A DNA stretch of 64,000 nt, from positions 157,464 through 221,463 of the forward strand of contig NZ_VAJM01000014.1 in NCBI RefSeq assembly GCF_005771675.1. Reading direction: 5' to 3'. The position numbers and the translations under genes are program-made. This document shows positions 1 through 7,205 of the stretch, one piece after another; the first letter of the stretch is position 1, and each line of letters starts with the position of its first letter. The notes beneath the pieces are model-generated. The model was not told the DNA's origin. It was given only the letters and a program-made list of their open reading frames with translations, and did no database searches. Source of the DNA: Hymenobacter jeollabukensis. Lineage in GTDB: Bacteria; Bacteroidota; Bacteroidia; Cytophagales; Hymenobacteraceae.

Positions 1-1270
1 CGGCGCTGGCGGAGCCGTCGGGGCCTTTGTTTTCCTGCCACTTCAGCCCCAGATAGGTGGCGCTGCTGATGGCCAGCAGCAGGGTTTCGTTGTTGTTCCA
101 CTCGGGCAGGGCCACCGTTTTGTACACCGTGCGCACGAAAAAGTAGCCCAGCAGCACCGTGATGACCACCTTCTGCAGCCGGTTGATGCTCACCCCGTTG
201 CTATCAGAAAGAATGTCGGTCAGCCAGCCACGGCTGGTTTCGGGGCCCTCGGGCAGGGCCTTGCCCACGTCGCCGCTCATGCCGATAAGCCCGCTCAGTC
301 CCGCCGTGCCCGCGCTGATGCCCAGCAGCGACAGGGTGGTCATGCTGATGTTGGTCATTTCGCCCGTCACGCAGTAGATGACCAGGTAGCAGCTCATGAT
401 GATAAACGTCCACCAGGCCAGTTGGGTCTTGGCCAGGCTGAAGGGCCGCAGCGTCGAGTCCAGCGGCACGCCGGCGCTAGTCAGCTCGCCCTCCTTGCCG
501 CTGCGCAGCAGGGCCGAGCGGTGCGCCAGCGCAATGATGCCCAGGGCCAGGAAGAACACGCCCACGCCCGCAATCCACAGCGCGCTGGGCTGCACCAGCT
601 GAAAATGCACGCTGCGCTCGGGGCCCGGGTAAAGCTCCGTAAACACCTGGTCGTCGTAGCCCAGGCCGATTTTGCCGGGGTGCGTAAACTTCCACGGCGA
701 GCCGTACACGATGTCCCAGTACTGCAGGTTGGCGGGCGTACGGTCGAGCTTGAAGAGGACTTTGTCGTACACCGCGTTCAGGTCGCTGAGCACGGTATCC
801 TCGCTCACGGCCCGGCCCACCAGGTCGGGGGCGGCCACGGTGCTCAGCGTATCGTCGTCGGTGAGGTAGGCGGCGGCGCGGTCCCGCGAGCCGGCCACTT
901 TGCTGTCGGTGCCGGCCAGGTACACGGCCAGCGGGGGCATGTTACGCAGCGGCGTGTCGTCGATGTAGAGCACCATTTGCCGGGTCTTGGCGTGGGCGCG
1001 CTCCGGGCTCATCCCCATTTTCACCATGGCGGCCTCCTCGTCGTGCAGCCAGCGCCCCAGCCCGTCGACTTCCAGCGTGATGGTACTGCCCAGCTTAAAC
1101 AGCGAATCCTGCCCGGCATCGGCCGTGGCGTGGATGTTCTTGATGACGGGCCGGAATACCTGCGGCTGCTGCGCCCGCGCCATGGGCAGCAGGCCGCCAA
1201 CGAGGAGCCACGTTAGCAGCAGCGCCCGGTGCAGCGTGGGCCCGGTGGTACGCGGGGAGAAATTCAGCAT
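1..1270 (-). CDS. Membrane protein with signal peptide, 3' end cut by window edge
   Basis: The reading frame opens with ATG at 1270 and stays open for 423 codons to the window edge, so the C-terminus is missing. The first ~33 residues form a signal peptide (hydrophobic core LLLTWLLVGGLL, then ARAQQ). A periplasmic part of about 200 residues follows, with a YIDDTPLRNMPPL segment. Then come several hydrophobic stretches: IAGVGVFFLALGIIALAH, WWTFIIMSCYLVIYCV, a Gly/Ser-rich ISAGTAGLSGLIGM, VVITVLLGYFFV. The family is not recognised. Codon use is GC-rich like the neighbours. The next gene to the right (1586-2323) runs the same way but is separated by 315 bp and a terminator-like hairpin. The function is unknown; confidence concerns the existence of the gene. 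Confidence 0.8.
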   Translation of the reverse strand, partial: MLNFSPRTTGPTLHRALLLTWLLVGGLLPMARAQQPQVFRPVIKNIHATADAGQDSLFKLGSTITLEVDGLGRWLHDEEAAMVKMGMSPERAHAKTRQMVLYIDDTPLRNMPPLAVYLAGTDSKVAGSRDRAAAYLTDDDTLSTVAAPDLVGRAVSEDTVLSDLNAVYDKVLFKLDRTPANLQYWDIVYGSPWKFTHPGKIGLGYDDQVFTELYPGPERSVHFQLVQPSALWIAGVGVFFLALGIIALAHRSALLRSGKEGELTSAGVPLDSTLRPFSLAKTQLAWWTFIIMSCYLVIYCVTGEMTNISMTTLSLLGISAGTAGLSGLIGMSGDVGKALPEGPETSRGWLTDILSDSNGVSINRLQKVVITVLLGYFFVRTVYKTVALPEWNNNETLLLAISSATYLGLKWQENKGPDGSASA

Positions 1271-1585
1271 GAACGACGAACAGAAGAGGAAAATGACCAG
1301 GGGCTCAGGAAGCGGTTTTAAACTAAGCAACAGCAGCCATGAAACTGTAATTATTCCGCAATCAAAAGTCAATTATATAACCGATTAAACTACCAAGTAT
1401 AATTACCTGAATGGACACAACAAAAACCCCGTATTTCTACGGGTAAATAATAATCTAGGCAATAGGTGTGGGGCAGGAAAGGTGCTAATTACACCGACTG
1501 ACATTTCCTGACAGCAGCCGGTTCTGCAAACCTAGCCAAATATCCAATTATCACAATACTGGCATCCGGCCGCGCGGCCCCACCG
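1271..1585. other. AT-rich intergenic spacer
   Basis: These 315 bp hold no credible gene and are much more AT-rich than the flanks. They contain the terminator hairpin of the gene at 1586-2323 and presumably the promoter of the membrane-protein gene that starts at 1270. No other structure was seen. Confidence 0.6.
1421..1443 (-). terminator. Intrinsic terminator of the 1586-2323 gene
   Basis: Read on the minus strand, a 6-bp stem CCCGTA/TACGGG with a 4-nt loop is followed directly by GG and then TTTTTG. It lies about 140 bp downstream of the stop of the unknown protein gene. The stem is short, so strength is uncertain. Confidence 0.55.
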
Positions 1586-2323
1586 TTAGGCCGGCTGACC
1601 GGTCGGCGTCAGGTTGGCCAGGACCTGTTCCCGCTCCGCGTCGCGCACGATGATGCTGAGCGTGGAGGCCACGTAACGGTTTTCCTGCTGGTGCGGGGTT
1701 TTGCCAAGGGTGTCGAAGTCGCCGTTGATGTCGGTGAAGCTGACGACCTGCGTGAAGAGCGTCTTGTCCTCCACGTCGGTCAGGGCCGAGCCGATGACGT
1801 TGCCCAGCTGCAGAATCAGGCCCACCGTCTGCGTCGGGGCTTTCACGATGGCGGCCGTTACCTGCTGCAGCAGGCTTTTATAGGTATCGTTGCTCTGGGC
1901 GGCGGCCAGCACCTGCCCGGTGTCGCGCAGGTCCTTCTTGCTCTTGAGCACCGACACGAGCACGTGCACCTGGCAGGGCGGCTTCTGGTCGGGCTGCTCC
2001 TGCTTCCAGTAGTACACGGTACGGTCGACGGGCAGGTCCTCGTTGTCGTCGACGCGCGGGAAGCTGTTGAGTGTGAGCGTGCGCGGCTCCTGCATCTGGT
2101 CGTCGATGACCACCACGAGCAAGTAGAGGTTGGCGTAGCCGGGGAAGGGCGGAACGCGCGGGGTGTGGTTGTCCTTGATGTGCAGCTGCGAGAGGCGTAC
2201 CTCCAGGCCGCTGACGTTGCCCGAATCGGGAATGGCCCCGCGCACCGCGTCGAGGCGGCCGGGCTGGGCCGCAGGCAGCGAAACGGTGGAGATAATGGCG
2301 TCGTCTTGTAAGCTCAGGGCCAT
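1586..2323 (-). CDS. Conserved-looking protein of unknown function (245 aa)
   Basis: The ATG at 2323 is preceded by an A/G-rich stretch that may serve as ribosome binding site. The product is a soluble protein without signal peptide or membrane segments. The N-terminal half alternates hydrophobic and polar residues in a beta-rich pattern around ANLYLLVVVIDDQ, followed by VYYWKQEQP and a strand-like VHVLVSVLKSKKDL. The C-terminal half has a helix-like region with TAAIVKAPTQTVGLILQLGN and ends in SLSIIVRDAERE-like sequence. It resembles a beta-sandwich plus a helical hairpin, but no family is recognised. It diverges from a GH108 lysozyme gene at 2596 across 270 bp of AT-rich DNA, so the two could share control; a link in function is only a guess. 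Confidence 0.75.
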   Translation of the reverse strand: MALSLQDDAIISTVSLPAAQPGRLDAVRGAIPDSGNVSGLEVRLSQLHIKDNHTPRVPPFPGYANLYLLVVVIDDQMQEPRTLTLNSFPRVDDNEDLPVDRTVYYWKQEQPDQKPPCQVHVLVSVLKSKKDLRDTGQVLAAAQSNDTYKSLLQQVTAAIVKAPTQTVGLILQLGNVIGSALTDVEDKTLFTQVVSFTDINGDFDTLGKTPHQQENRYVASTLSIIVRDAEREQVLANLTPTGQPA

Positions 2324-2595
2324 GATCGGGAAAAATGAGGAGGTGAGAAAATAGCGGGAGGTGCGGCCTTTAGCTGGCTTTCAGCTTAATATCTGCTTGC
2401 ATAATCGGCAGGCAATTGCTGCGGCGGATATTCAGCGTGAAAATCAAACTATTATTGACAGTCGAGGCTTGCATCTGCATAATTAAAATAATTCCTCGTC
2501 AAGCCCAATAATTAATTATATTTTTTTACTAATATCGACCTTTCGGTGGCCGCCGCAGCGCCCACCCATTATCCGCTTCCCGTACTTTTTTCGCT
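2324..2595. promoter_or_regulatory. AT-rich divergent promoter region
   Basis: This 272-bp spacer between the divergent unknown gene (minus) and the lysozyme gene (plus) is strikingly AT-rich, with a TAATTAATTATATTTTTTTACTAA-like tract just before the lysozyme start. Promoters for both genes must lie here. No match to the Bacteroidota consensus was clear enough to place exactly. Confidence 0.4.
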
Positions 2596-3291
2596 ATGGC
2601 TGCTTTTGCGCACTACTACCCCACCCTGCTCGCCAACGAAGGCGGCTACTGCCACGACCCGCTCGACCCGGGCGGAGAAACCTACCGCGGCATTGCCCGG
2701 GCCGCCAACCCGCACTGGGCTGGCTGGCCCACCGTCGACGCCATCAAGGCCCACCTGGGTTTGCCCCACCCCGTACCTCAGGTCGACTGGCACCAGCTGA
2801 ACGTAGCGCTGGCCGCCGACGCGCCCCTGGCCGCCGCCATCGAAGCGTTTTACAAAGCTGCCTACTGGAACCCGCTGCACCTCGACGCGGTGAACTCGCA
2901 GCCCATTGCCGATCAGCTGGCCGACCACGGCGTGAATGCCGGCACCGGGCGCGCCGCCAAGATGTGGCAGTACCTGCTCAACACCGAGTTTGGCGCCCAC
3001 CTCGTTCTCGACGGCCAGATCGGCCCGCAGAGCGTAGCCGCGCTCAACGCCGTCGACGCCGCGCACTTCTACCAGCGGCTGATTGCCATGCGCCAGGCCT
3101 TCTACAAGTACCGCGCGGGCAGCTTCACGCCGGCCGAAGCCACGGCGCTGGCGGCCTGGCACCAGTTCTTCGCCCAGCAGCTGAACCTGCACACCGACGC
3201 GCGCATGGAAAAGTACCTGGCCAGCTGGCTGGGCCGCACCCACGAAGCCTTCACACCCACGTCGGCTACGGTCACGTCGGCCACGGCGTAA
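2596..3291 (+). CDS. GH108 family lysozyme (N-acetylmuramidase)
   Basis: The 231-residue product has the glycoside hydrolase 108 signature near its start: NEGGYCHDPLDPGGETYRGI, in which Glu15 of EGGY is the expected catalytic acid that cleaves the MurNAc-GlcNAc bond of peptidoglycan. A peptidoglycan-binding-like helical part follows (NAGTGRAAKMWQYLLN, then DGQIGPQSVAALNAVD), the usual PG_binding_3 arrangement of the family. There is no signal peptide, as is common in phage-derived or Tat/holin-dependent members. It stands alone between the divergent unknown gene and a palindromic repeat, with no holin or phage genes around it, so a role in wall turnover or an isolated phage remnant are both open. 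Confidence 0.88.
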   Translation: MAAFAHYYPTLLANEGGYCHDPLDPGGETYRGIARAANPHWAGWPTVDAIKAHLGLPHPVPQVDWHQLNVALAADAPLAAAIEAFYKAAYWNPLHLDAVNSQPIADQLADHGVNAGTGRAAKMWQYLLNTEFGAHLVLDGQIGPQSVAALNAVDAAHFYQRLIAMRQAFYKYRAGSFTPAEATALAAWHQFFAQQLNLHTDARMEKYLASWLGRTHEAFTPTSATVTSATA

Positions 3292-3316
3292 AGTCGCGTA
3301 GACTTATATACGGTAA

Positions 3317-3401
3317 AACGTCATGCTGAGCCCCGCGAAGCATCTCTACCGCACGATTCAACGAAGCGGTAGAGATGCTTCGCGGGGCTCAGCATGACGT
3401 T
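3317..3401. repeat. Dispersed GTCAT-type palindrome, copy 1
   Basis: Two 36-bp arms (3317-3352 and 3366-3401) are perfect inverted copies around a 13-nt loop. The outer ends read AACGTCATGCTGAGC and its complement. It sits between two convergent genes and could work as a bidirectional terminator. It belongs to a family with copies at 13418, 16001, 37943 and 59418. Confidence 0.85.
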
Positions 3402-3441
3402 CCTGTTTAGCAGAACTTTAAGCTTTGTGCGCAGTGCAGCC

Positions 3442-3828
3442 TTAGCGAGCCGGGCGCAGTTCGTCGGCTTCGAACACGCGCGGCACTTTCTTCTTGCGCA
3501 CCACAATCTGGTAGCGGGGCCGGTCCTGCCGCTCGTCCCACATGATGTCGGACACGACGCCGCGCAGGCGGGGCTGGCCGGGCTCCAGGTCCACGGCTTC
3601 CACCGCGTCGCCGAAGCCGAAGGGCGGGCGCATCACCGGGCGGAACAACTCGGGGCGCACGAGGTAGTTGCGCTCATCGTAGCGCAGAGTTATCCAGTCC
3701 TCGTCTTCGCTGATTTTCTCGAAGAGCTTGTCCAGCGGGTCCACCCACTCGAAGGAGCGGCGGTTGGCCGGGTGTAAGTAAGAGTAACCGTAGGCGGGCG
3801 ACCAGCCATACAGGCCGTATTCGAGCAT
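3442..3828 (-). CDS. Small conserved protein, DUF6960-like
   Basis: The 128-residue product begins MLEYGLYGWSPAYGYSYLHP and continues through NRRSFEWVDPLDKLFEKI, IMWDERQDRPRY and a basic RKKKVPRVF near the end. This pattern recalls the DUF6960 group of small Bacteroidota proteins; the assignment is from memory and the function is unknown. There is no signal peptide or membrane segment. The frame stays open upstream to a GTG at 3882 that would add 18 residues; ATG 3828 is preferred because the added residues (RQFRVSVPRP) look unlike a conserved N-terminus. The gene is the last before the palindrome at 3317 and points toward it. Confidence 0.7.
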   Translation of the reverse strand: MLEYGLYGWSPAYGYSYLHPANRRSFEWVDPLDKLFEKISEDEDWITLRYDERNYLVRPELFRPVMRPPFGFGDAVEAVDLEPGQPRLRGVVSDIMWDERQDRPRYQIVVRKKKVPRVFEADELRPAR

Positions 3829-3963
3829 CGGACGGGGCACAGAAACGCGGAATTGGCGGTGAGACGTAGACCAGTAAAACACCGCAGCCGAGCCGCGGGT
3901 TCGGCGGGCGGCAAAAGTATAACCGATAAGCCGGGCGGTACCCGAGGGCCCGCGTCGCGCCCC

Positions 3964-4452
3964 CTAGTGCGGCAGGCGCGGGCGCAACCAGCCGTAGGCC
4001 CAGGTGCCGAGCATGGCGCTGACGATGGCCACGCCGATGACGCCTACGCCGCTGCCCCACAAGGCAAACAACGGCCCGGGGCAGGCACCCGTCAGGGCCC
4101 AGCCCAGGCCGAAGAGCGTGCCGCCGACGGCGTAGCGAATGCCGCGGCCCATAGTTTTGGGCGGCAGCTGAATCGGCTCCCCGCCGAGGGTGCGGGCGTG
4201 GCTGCGCTTGAGCAGCTGCGTGGTGAGAATGGCCACGGGCAGGGCCGTCAGGAAAATACCGTACATGTGGAAGCCCTGGAAGCGAAACATTTCCTGAATC
4301 CGAAACCAGGAAATCAACTCGCCCTTGGTGATGACCACCCCGAAGGCCACGCCTACCGCGAAATACAGCAGCAAGCTGCGCCAGCTTCCGGCCGAAGCTT
4401 CCCGCGCGGCCGGTACCACCGGCGGCGCGTCCGAAATCAGCGGCGCGCTCAT
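3964..4452 (-). CDS. YeeE/YedE (DUF6691) transporter subunit B
   Basis: This 162-residue membrane protein is half of a split YeeE/YedE transporter, a family linked to uptake of thiosulfate or other sulfur compounds. After a polar N-terminus it has about four hydrophobic segments, including LLLYFAVGVAFGVVI and YAVGGTLFGLGWALTGACPG. The ALTGACPGP motif holds the family's functional cysteine. The ATG overlaps the stop of the upstream partner by 4 nt (ATGA), so the two are translationally coupled. The specific substrate cannot be read from sequence. Confidence 0.85.
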   Translation of the reverse strand: MSAPLISDAPPVVPAAREASAGSWRSLLLYFAVGVAFGVVITKGELISWFRIQEMFRFQGFHMYGIFLTALPVAILTTQLLKRSHARTLGGEPIQLPPKTMGRGIRYAVGGTLFGLGWALTGACPGPLFALWGSGVGVIGVAIVSAMLGTWAYGWLRPRLPH

Positions 4453-5015
4453 GCCAGAATCAGTGGTAAGAGCACCCAGGTGCCGATGATGCCGCCCACG
4501 AAAAAGGCCGCCATAGCCGGCATGGAGGGCTTTTGCAGGTCGGCCACGCCCGTCAGCGCGTGGCCCGAGGTGCAGCCGCCCGCGTAAGCCGTGCCGAAGC
4601 CCACCAGAAAGCCGCCGCCCACCAACAGCGCCAGCCCGCGCCCGCTCAGCAATGCGGACCAGTTGAACAGCTCAGCCGGCACCAGGCCGCGGAAGTCGTG
4701 GAGGCCGAGGCGCTGCAAATCGGCCACGGTGGCGGCGGATATGGCCACCGGCTGCGGGTTGCGCAGCGCGGTGCCGGCTAGCAGCCCGCCCCCGATGATG
4801 CCCAGCGCCAGGGCCAGGTTCCAGCCGCCTTCCCGGCGCCAGTCGTAGCGGAAGTAGGCGAGGCCGCGGGTGGGCAGCACGGCGGCGCAGGCGTGGCGCA
4901 GGTTGCTGGATATGCCGAAGAGCTTGTTGCCGAGCACCAGCAGCAGGGGCACCATCAGGCCCACCAGCGGGCCGGCCACGTACCAGGGCCAGGGGCGCGA
5001 GAGAAATTCCATCAT
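4449..5015 (-). CDS. YeeE/YedE family transporter subunit A
   Basis: The 188-residue product is the first half of the split YeeE/YedE transporter. It has hydrophobic segments at roughly 12-32 ([17 protein letters not shown]), 70-85, 130-150 and 165-188. The [12 protein letters not shown] motif carries the conserved cysteine that faces its counterpart in the partner protein. A second ATG at 5012 directly follows the first, so the start may be one codon later. It ends inside the start codon region of the DUF6691 partner. In this family the pair often sits near sulfur-handling genes, but none is seen here; the upstream gene is an unrelated membrane protein 67 bp away. Confidence 0.86.
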   Translation of the reverse strand: MMEFLSRPWPWYVAGPLVGLMVPLLLVLGNKLFGISSNLRHACAAVLPTRGLAYFRYDWRREGGWNLALALGIIGGGLLAGTALRNPQPVAISAATVADLQRLGLHDFRGLVPAELFNWSALLSGRGLALLVGGGFLVGFGTAYAGGCTSGHALTGVADLQKPSMPAMAAFFVGGIIGTWVLLPLILA

Positions 5016-5082
5016 GCCTTCGCGTACGTTTTTTGGGCCGATTCGGGTCCGCCCAGCCGGGCAGTCGTTACCTCAGGCGGTA

Positions 5083-5763
5083 CTACGCCGGTGCTTCGTT
5101 TTCGTCGTGCAGGGGGCCGCCGGTGGCGTGCTGTAGCAGCTGCTCGCGCAGGGCGCCGCCCTCGTGCAGGGGCGCAAACGACAGCCGGTCTTCCTGTCCG
5201 TCGCGGCGGCGAATGAGCAGCTCATCCGCGCCCACGGGCACCAGCATATCGATATCGGCCCAATGCCAGCGGCGCAGCAGCCCCAGCGGGTGCATGCGCA
5301 GGCTGAAGCCGTCGGGTAGCAGGTGCAGGTGGCGGCGGGCGTCGAGGTGCTGCATGCTGAAGGCCAGACCGACGTAAAACAGCGCCAACGCCCCGTACAG
5401 CCAGGGCAGCACGTGGATGCGGTGCGGGGCCCCGGCCAGCTCAGCCTCGTGGTGGCGGTGCCAGATGTGGTAGCCCTCCAGCGCCAGAATGCCCGCCCCG
5501 GCAATTTCCAGCCAGGCCACGGCTTCGCGGTGGTGCGGGTGGTGGCGCAGGTGCAGGATTTCGCGCACCAGCAGGGCTACGTACGCCGCCCCCACCACGA
5601 TTTCGGCCAGCATCACCCCGCTCAGCGCCTCGCCCTGCACCAGATTCAGCCCGCTGCTCAGCAGCACCAGCGCGGGCACCAGGTGCATGAGGCCCTTGGC
5701 GCGCTGGCGCCGGGCGTGCTGACGGTGGTAGAGGGTGATGCGGGCGGAGGCGGGCTGATTCAC
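5083..5763 (-). CDS. Polytopic membrane protein of unknown function
   Basis: The product has four hydrophobic helices in its first two thirds ([73 protein letters not shown]) with His-rich links ([14 protein letters not shown]). A soluble C-terminal part of about 90 residues resembles a small beta domain ([28 protein letters not shown]). The start is uncertain. GTG 5763 gives 226 residues. The frame also stays open through a heptamer repeat array to an ATG at 5913 that overlaps the methyltransferase stop (ATGA), which would give 276 residues with a SLLIAHC repeat near the N-terminus. No family is recognised. Confidence 0.7.
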   Translation of the reverse strand: MNQPASARITLYHRQHARRQRAKGLMHLVPALVLLSSGLNLVQGEALSGVMLAEIVVGAAYVALLVREILHLRHHPHHREAVAWLEIAGAGILALEGYHIWHRHHEAELAGAPHRIHVLPWLYGALALFYVGLAFSMQHLDARRHLHLLPDGFSLRMHPLGLLRRWHWADIDMLVPVGADELLIRRRDGQEDRLSFAPLHEGGALREQLLQHATGGPLHDENEAPA

Positions 5764-5789
5764 GGCTGCCAAGCACGGCAAAAAACCGG

Positions 5790-5859
5790 CAATGAGCAAT
5801 GAGCAATGAGCAATGAGCAATGAGCAATGAGCAATGAGCAATGAGCAATGAGCAATGAG
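5790..5859. repeat. Tandem heptamer array (CAATGAG)10
   Basis: Ten perfect copies of CAATGAG lie end to end between the methyltransferase stop and the GTG of the membrane protein. A decayed inverted partner, TTCATTGTTCATTG, lies at 5902-5915 and supplies the methyltransferase stop codon. On the minus strand the array contains no stop codon in any frame. Confidence 0.97.
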
Positions 5860-5909
5860 GCTACGCCTGCCTACTGGCGCGGTTACGCCAATTGTTCTTT
5901 CTTCATTGT

Positions 5910-7019
5910 TCATTGATGAAGCCGGTAGAAGCGGAAGAACGGGTGCTCGATGGGCAGTATTTCGGTGCGGGCGAAGCCGGCGCCGCGGGCGTAGCGGGCC
6001 AGGGTGCCGGGGCGCATCACAGTGCCGGTTTCGGCGGAAGGCTCCTCTGCCTTGCCCACCGGCAGGCAGTGCAGAATGCTGAAGCCGTACATCAGCCGCT
6101 CGATGGGGTCGGCGCTGACCGAGAACTGCTCGGCCACCCGCTCGTCCATCACCAGCACGGCGCCGCCGGGGCCGGCCAGGCGGCGCATGGCGCGCAGCAC
6201 CGCCACCGGCTGGGCCATGTCGTGCAGGCACTCGAAGGCCGTGACCAGGTCGTAGTGCCCGGCGGTGAGCGGGGCATCGGCGGCGTCCTGCACCCGGATG
6301 CGCACCCGGTCGGCGAGGCCTGCGGCGGCCACGTTGGCCTGGGCCAGCGCCACCGATTCCTCGTCCAGGTCGAAGCCGTCGACCACCACGTGCGGGTAGC
6401 TCTGCGCCAGCCCGATGGCCGACCAGCCGGCGCCGCAGCCGATGTCGGCCACGCGGGCGGGCGGCGCGGTCTGCCGCAGGCGGGCGTCGATATCGGGCAG
6501 GCCGGGCAGCCACTCCTGGCCGAGCTGCTGCAGAAACATGGTGCGGTTCTGCCCGGCCTGGCCCTCGCGCATGTCGGGGCCGTAGGCACCGAAGCTCAGG
6601 CCGCCGCCGCTGCGGTACGAGGCCACCACGGCCGGCAGCGGGTGCACGATGCCGGCCATCAATTGGGCCAGCGGAGCGAGGTACTGCTGACTGTTTTCGT
6701 CGGCCAGCACCTCGGCCGGGCCGGGCGGCAGGGCAAAGCGCCGCTCCTCGGCCGGGGCCAGCTCGTCGTCGACGGTGAGAATGGCCGACACGGCCTGCTG
6801 CTCCAGCCACTCGCGGGCGTAGCGGGCATCGGTGCCGCTGCGGCGGGCCAGCTGGGCGGCGGTGAGCGGGCCGCTACGGGCCAGCACCTGGTAGTAGCCC
6901 AGGCGCACGCCCAGGTACACGCCGAACACGTCGAGCGTGCCCAGCAAGGATTGCACGAACCGGTCGGCAAAGGCTTCGGCGCTGACCTCGGCGGCCGCGG
7001 CGCTTGTGGTGGTTTCCAT
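5910..7019 (-). CDS. Class I SAM-dependent methyltransferase with N-terminal winged helix
   Basis: The 369-residue protein has an N-terminal dimerisation/winged-helix part (about 15-110; PLTAAQLARRSGTDARYAREWLE) as in small-molecule O-methyltransferases. A Rossmann methyltransferase domain follows: ARVADIGCGAGWSAIGLA is motif I that binds SAM, DGFDLDEESVALA is motif II, and YDLVTAFECLHDM is motif III/IV. The substrate is not identifiable. The stop codon lies within an inverted heptamer that faces the repeat array at 5790. The gene reads away from the glycogen genes; ATG 7019 fits the family's usual N-terminal length. Confidence 0.85.
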   Translation of the reverse strand: METTTSAAAAEVSAEAFADRFVQSLLGTLDVFGVYLGVRLGYYQVLARSGPLTAAQLARRSGTDARYAREWLEQQAVSAILTVDDELAPAEERRFALPPGPAEVLADENSQQYLAPLAQLMAGIVHPLPAVVASYRSGGGLSFGAYGPDMREGQAGQNRTMFLQQLGQEWLPGLPDIDARLRQTAPPARVADIGCGAGWSAIGLAQSYPHVVVDGFDLDEESVALAQANVAAAGLADRVRIRVQDAADAPLTAGHYDLVTAFECLHDMAQPVAVLRAMRRLAGPGGAVLVMDERVAEQFSVSADPIERLMYGFSILHCLPVGKAEEPSAETGTVMRPGTLARYARGAGFARTEILPIEHPFFRFYRLHQ

Positions 7020-7205
7020 AACGCTCCGGGGTTAGGTTGACGACACCGCCGGCGGACGACTTCCGCCGGGCTTATCGTCAAGGTAATCAATATCAACCAC
7101 TACCGCCCCGGGCCGCTTCCCCGGCTGTAACCGCCATCGGCACAACCTAAACTCAGTAAATCCAGTTACTGCCTACTGATTTTGCCGCACCCCTTGCTTA
7201 CCTAC

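Noticed and set aside
2455..2483. TTGACA-N17-CATAAT sigma-70-like promoter before the lysozyme gene
   Set aside because: Bacteroidota use a different consensus (TTTG/TAnnTTTG), so a match to the proteobacterial pattern in AT-rich DNA is probably chance.
2596..3291. Prophage remnant suggested by the lysozyme
   Set aside because: No integrase, capsid, tail or holin gene is nearby, so a prophage is not supported.
3394..3777. Plus-strand open frame starting inside the palindrome
   Set aside because: It is antisense to the DUF6960-like gene and shows shadow-type composition.
5764..6810. Upstream extension of the membrane-protein frame
   Set aside because: Beyond 5913 the frame runs through the methyltransferase gene in another frame and gives Arg/Gly/Pro-rich sequence; only the stretch up to ATG 5913 is kept as an alternative start.
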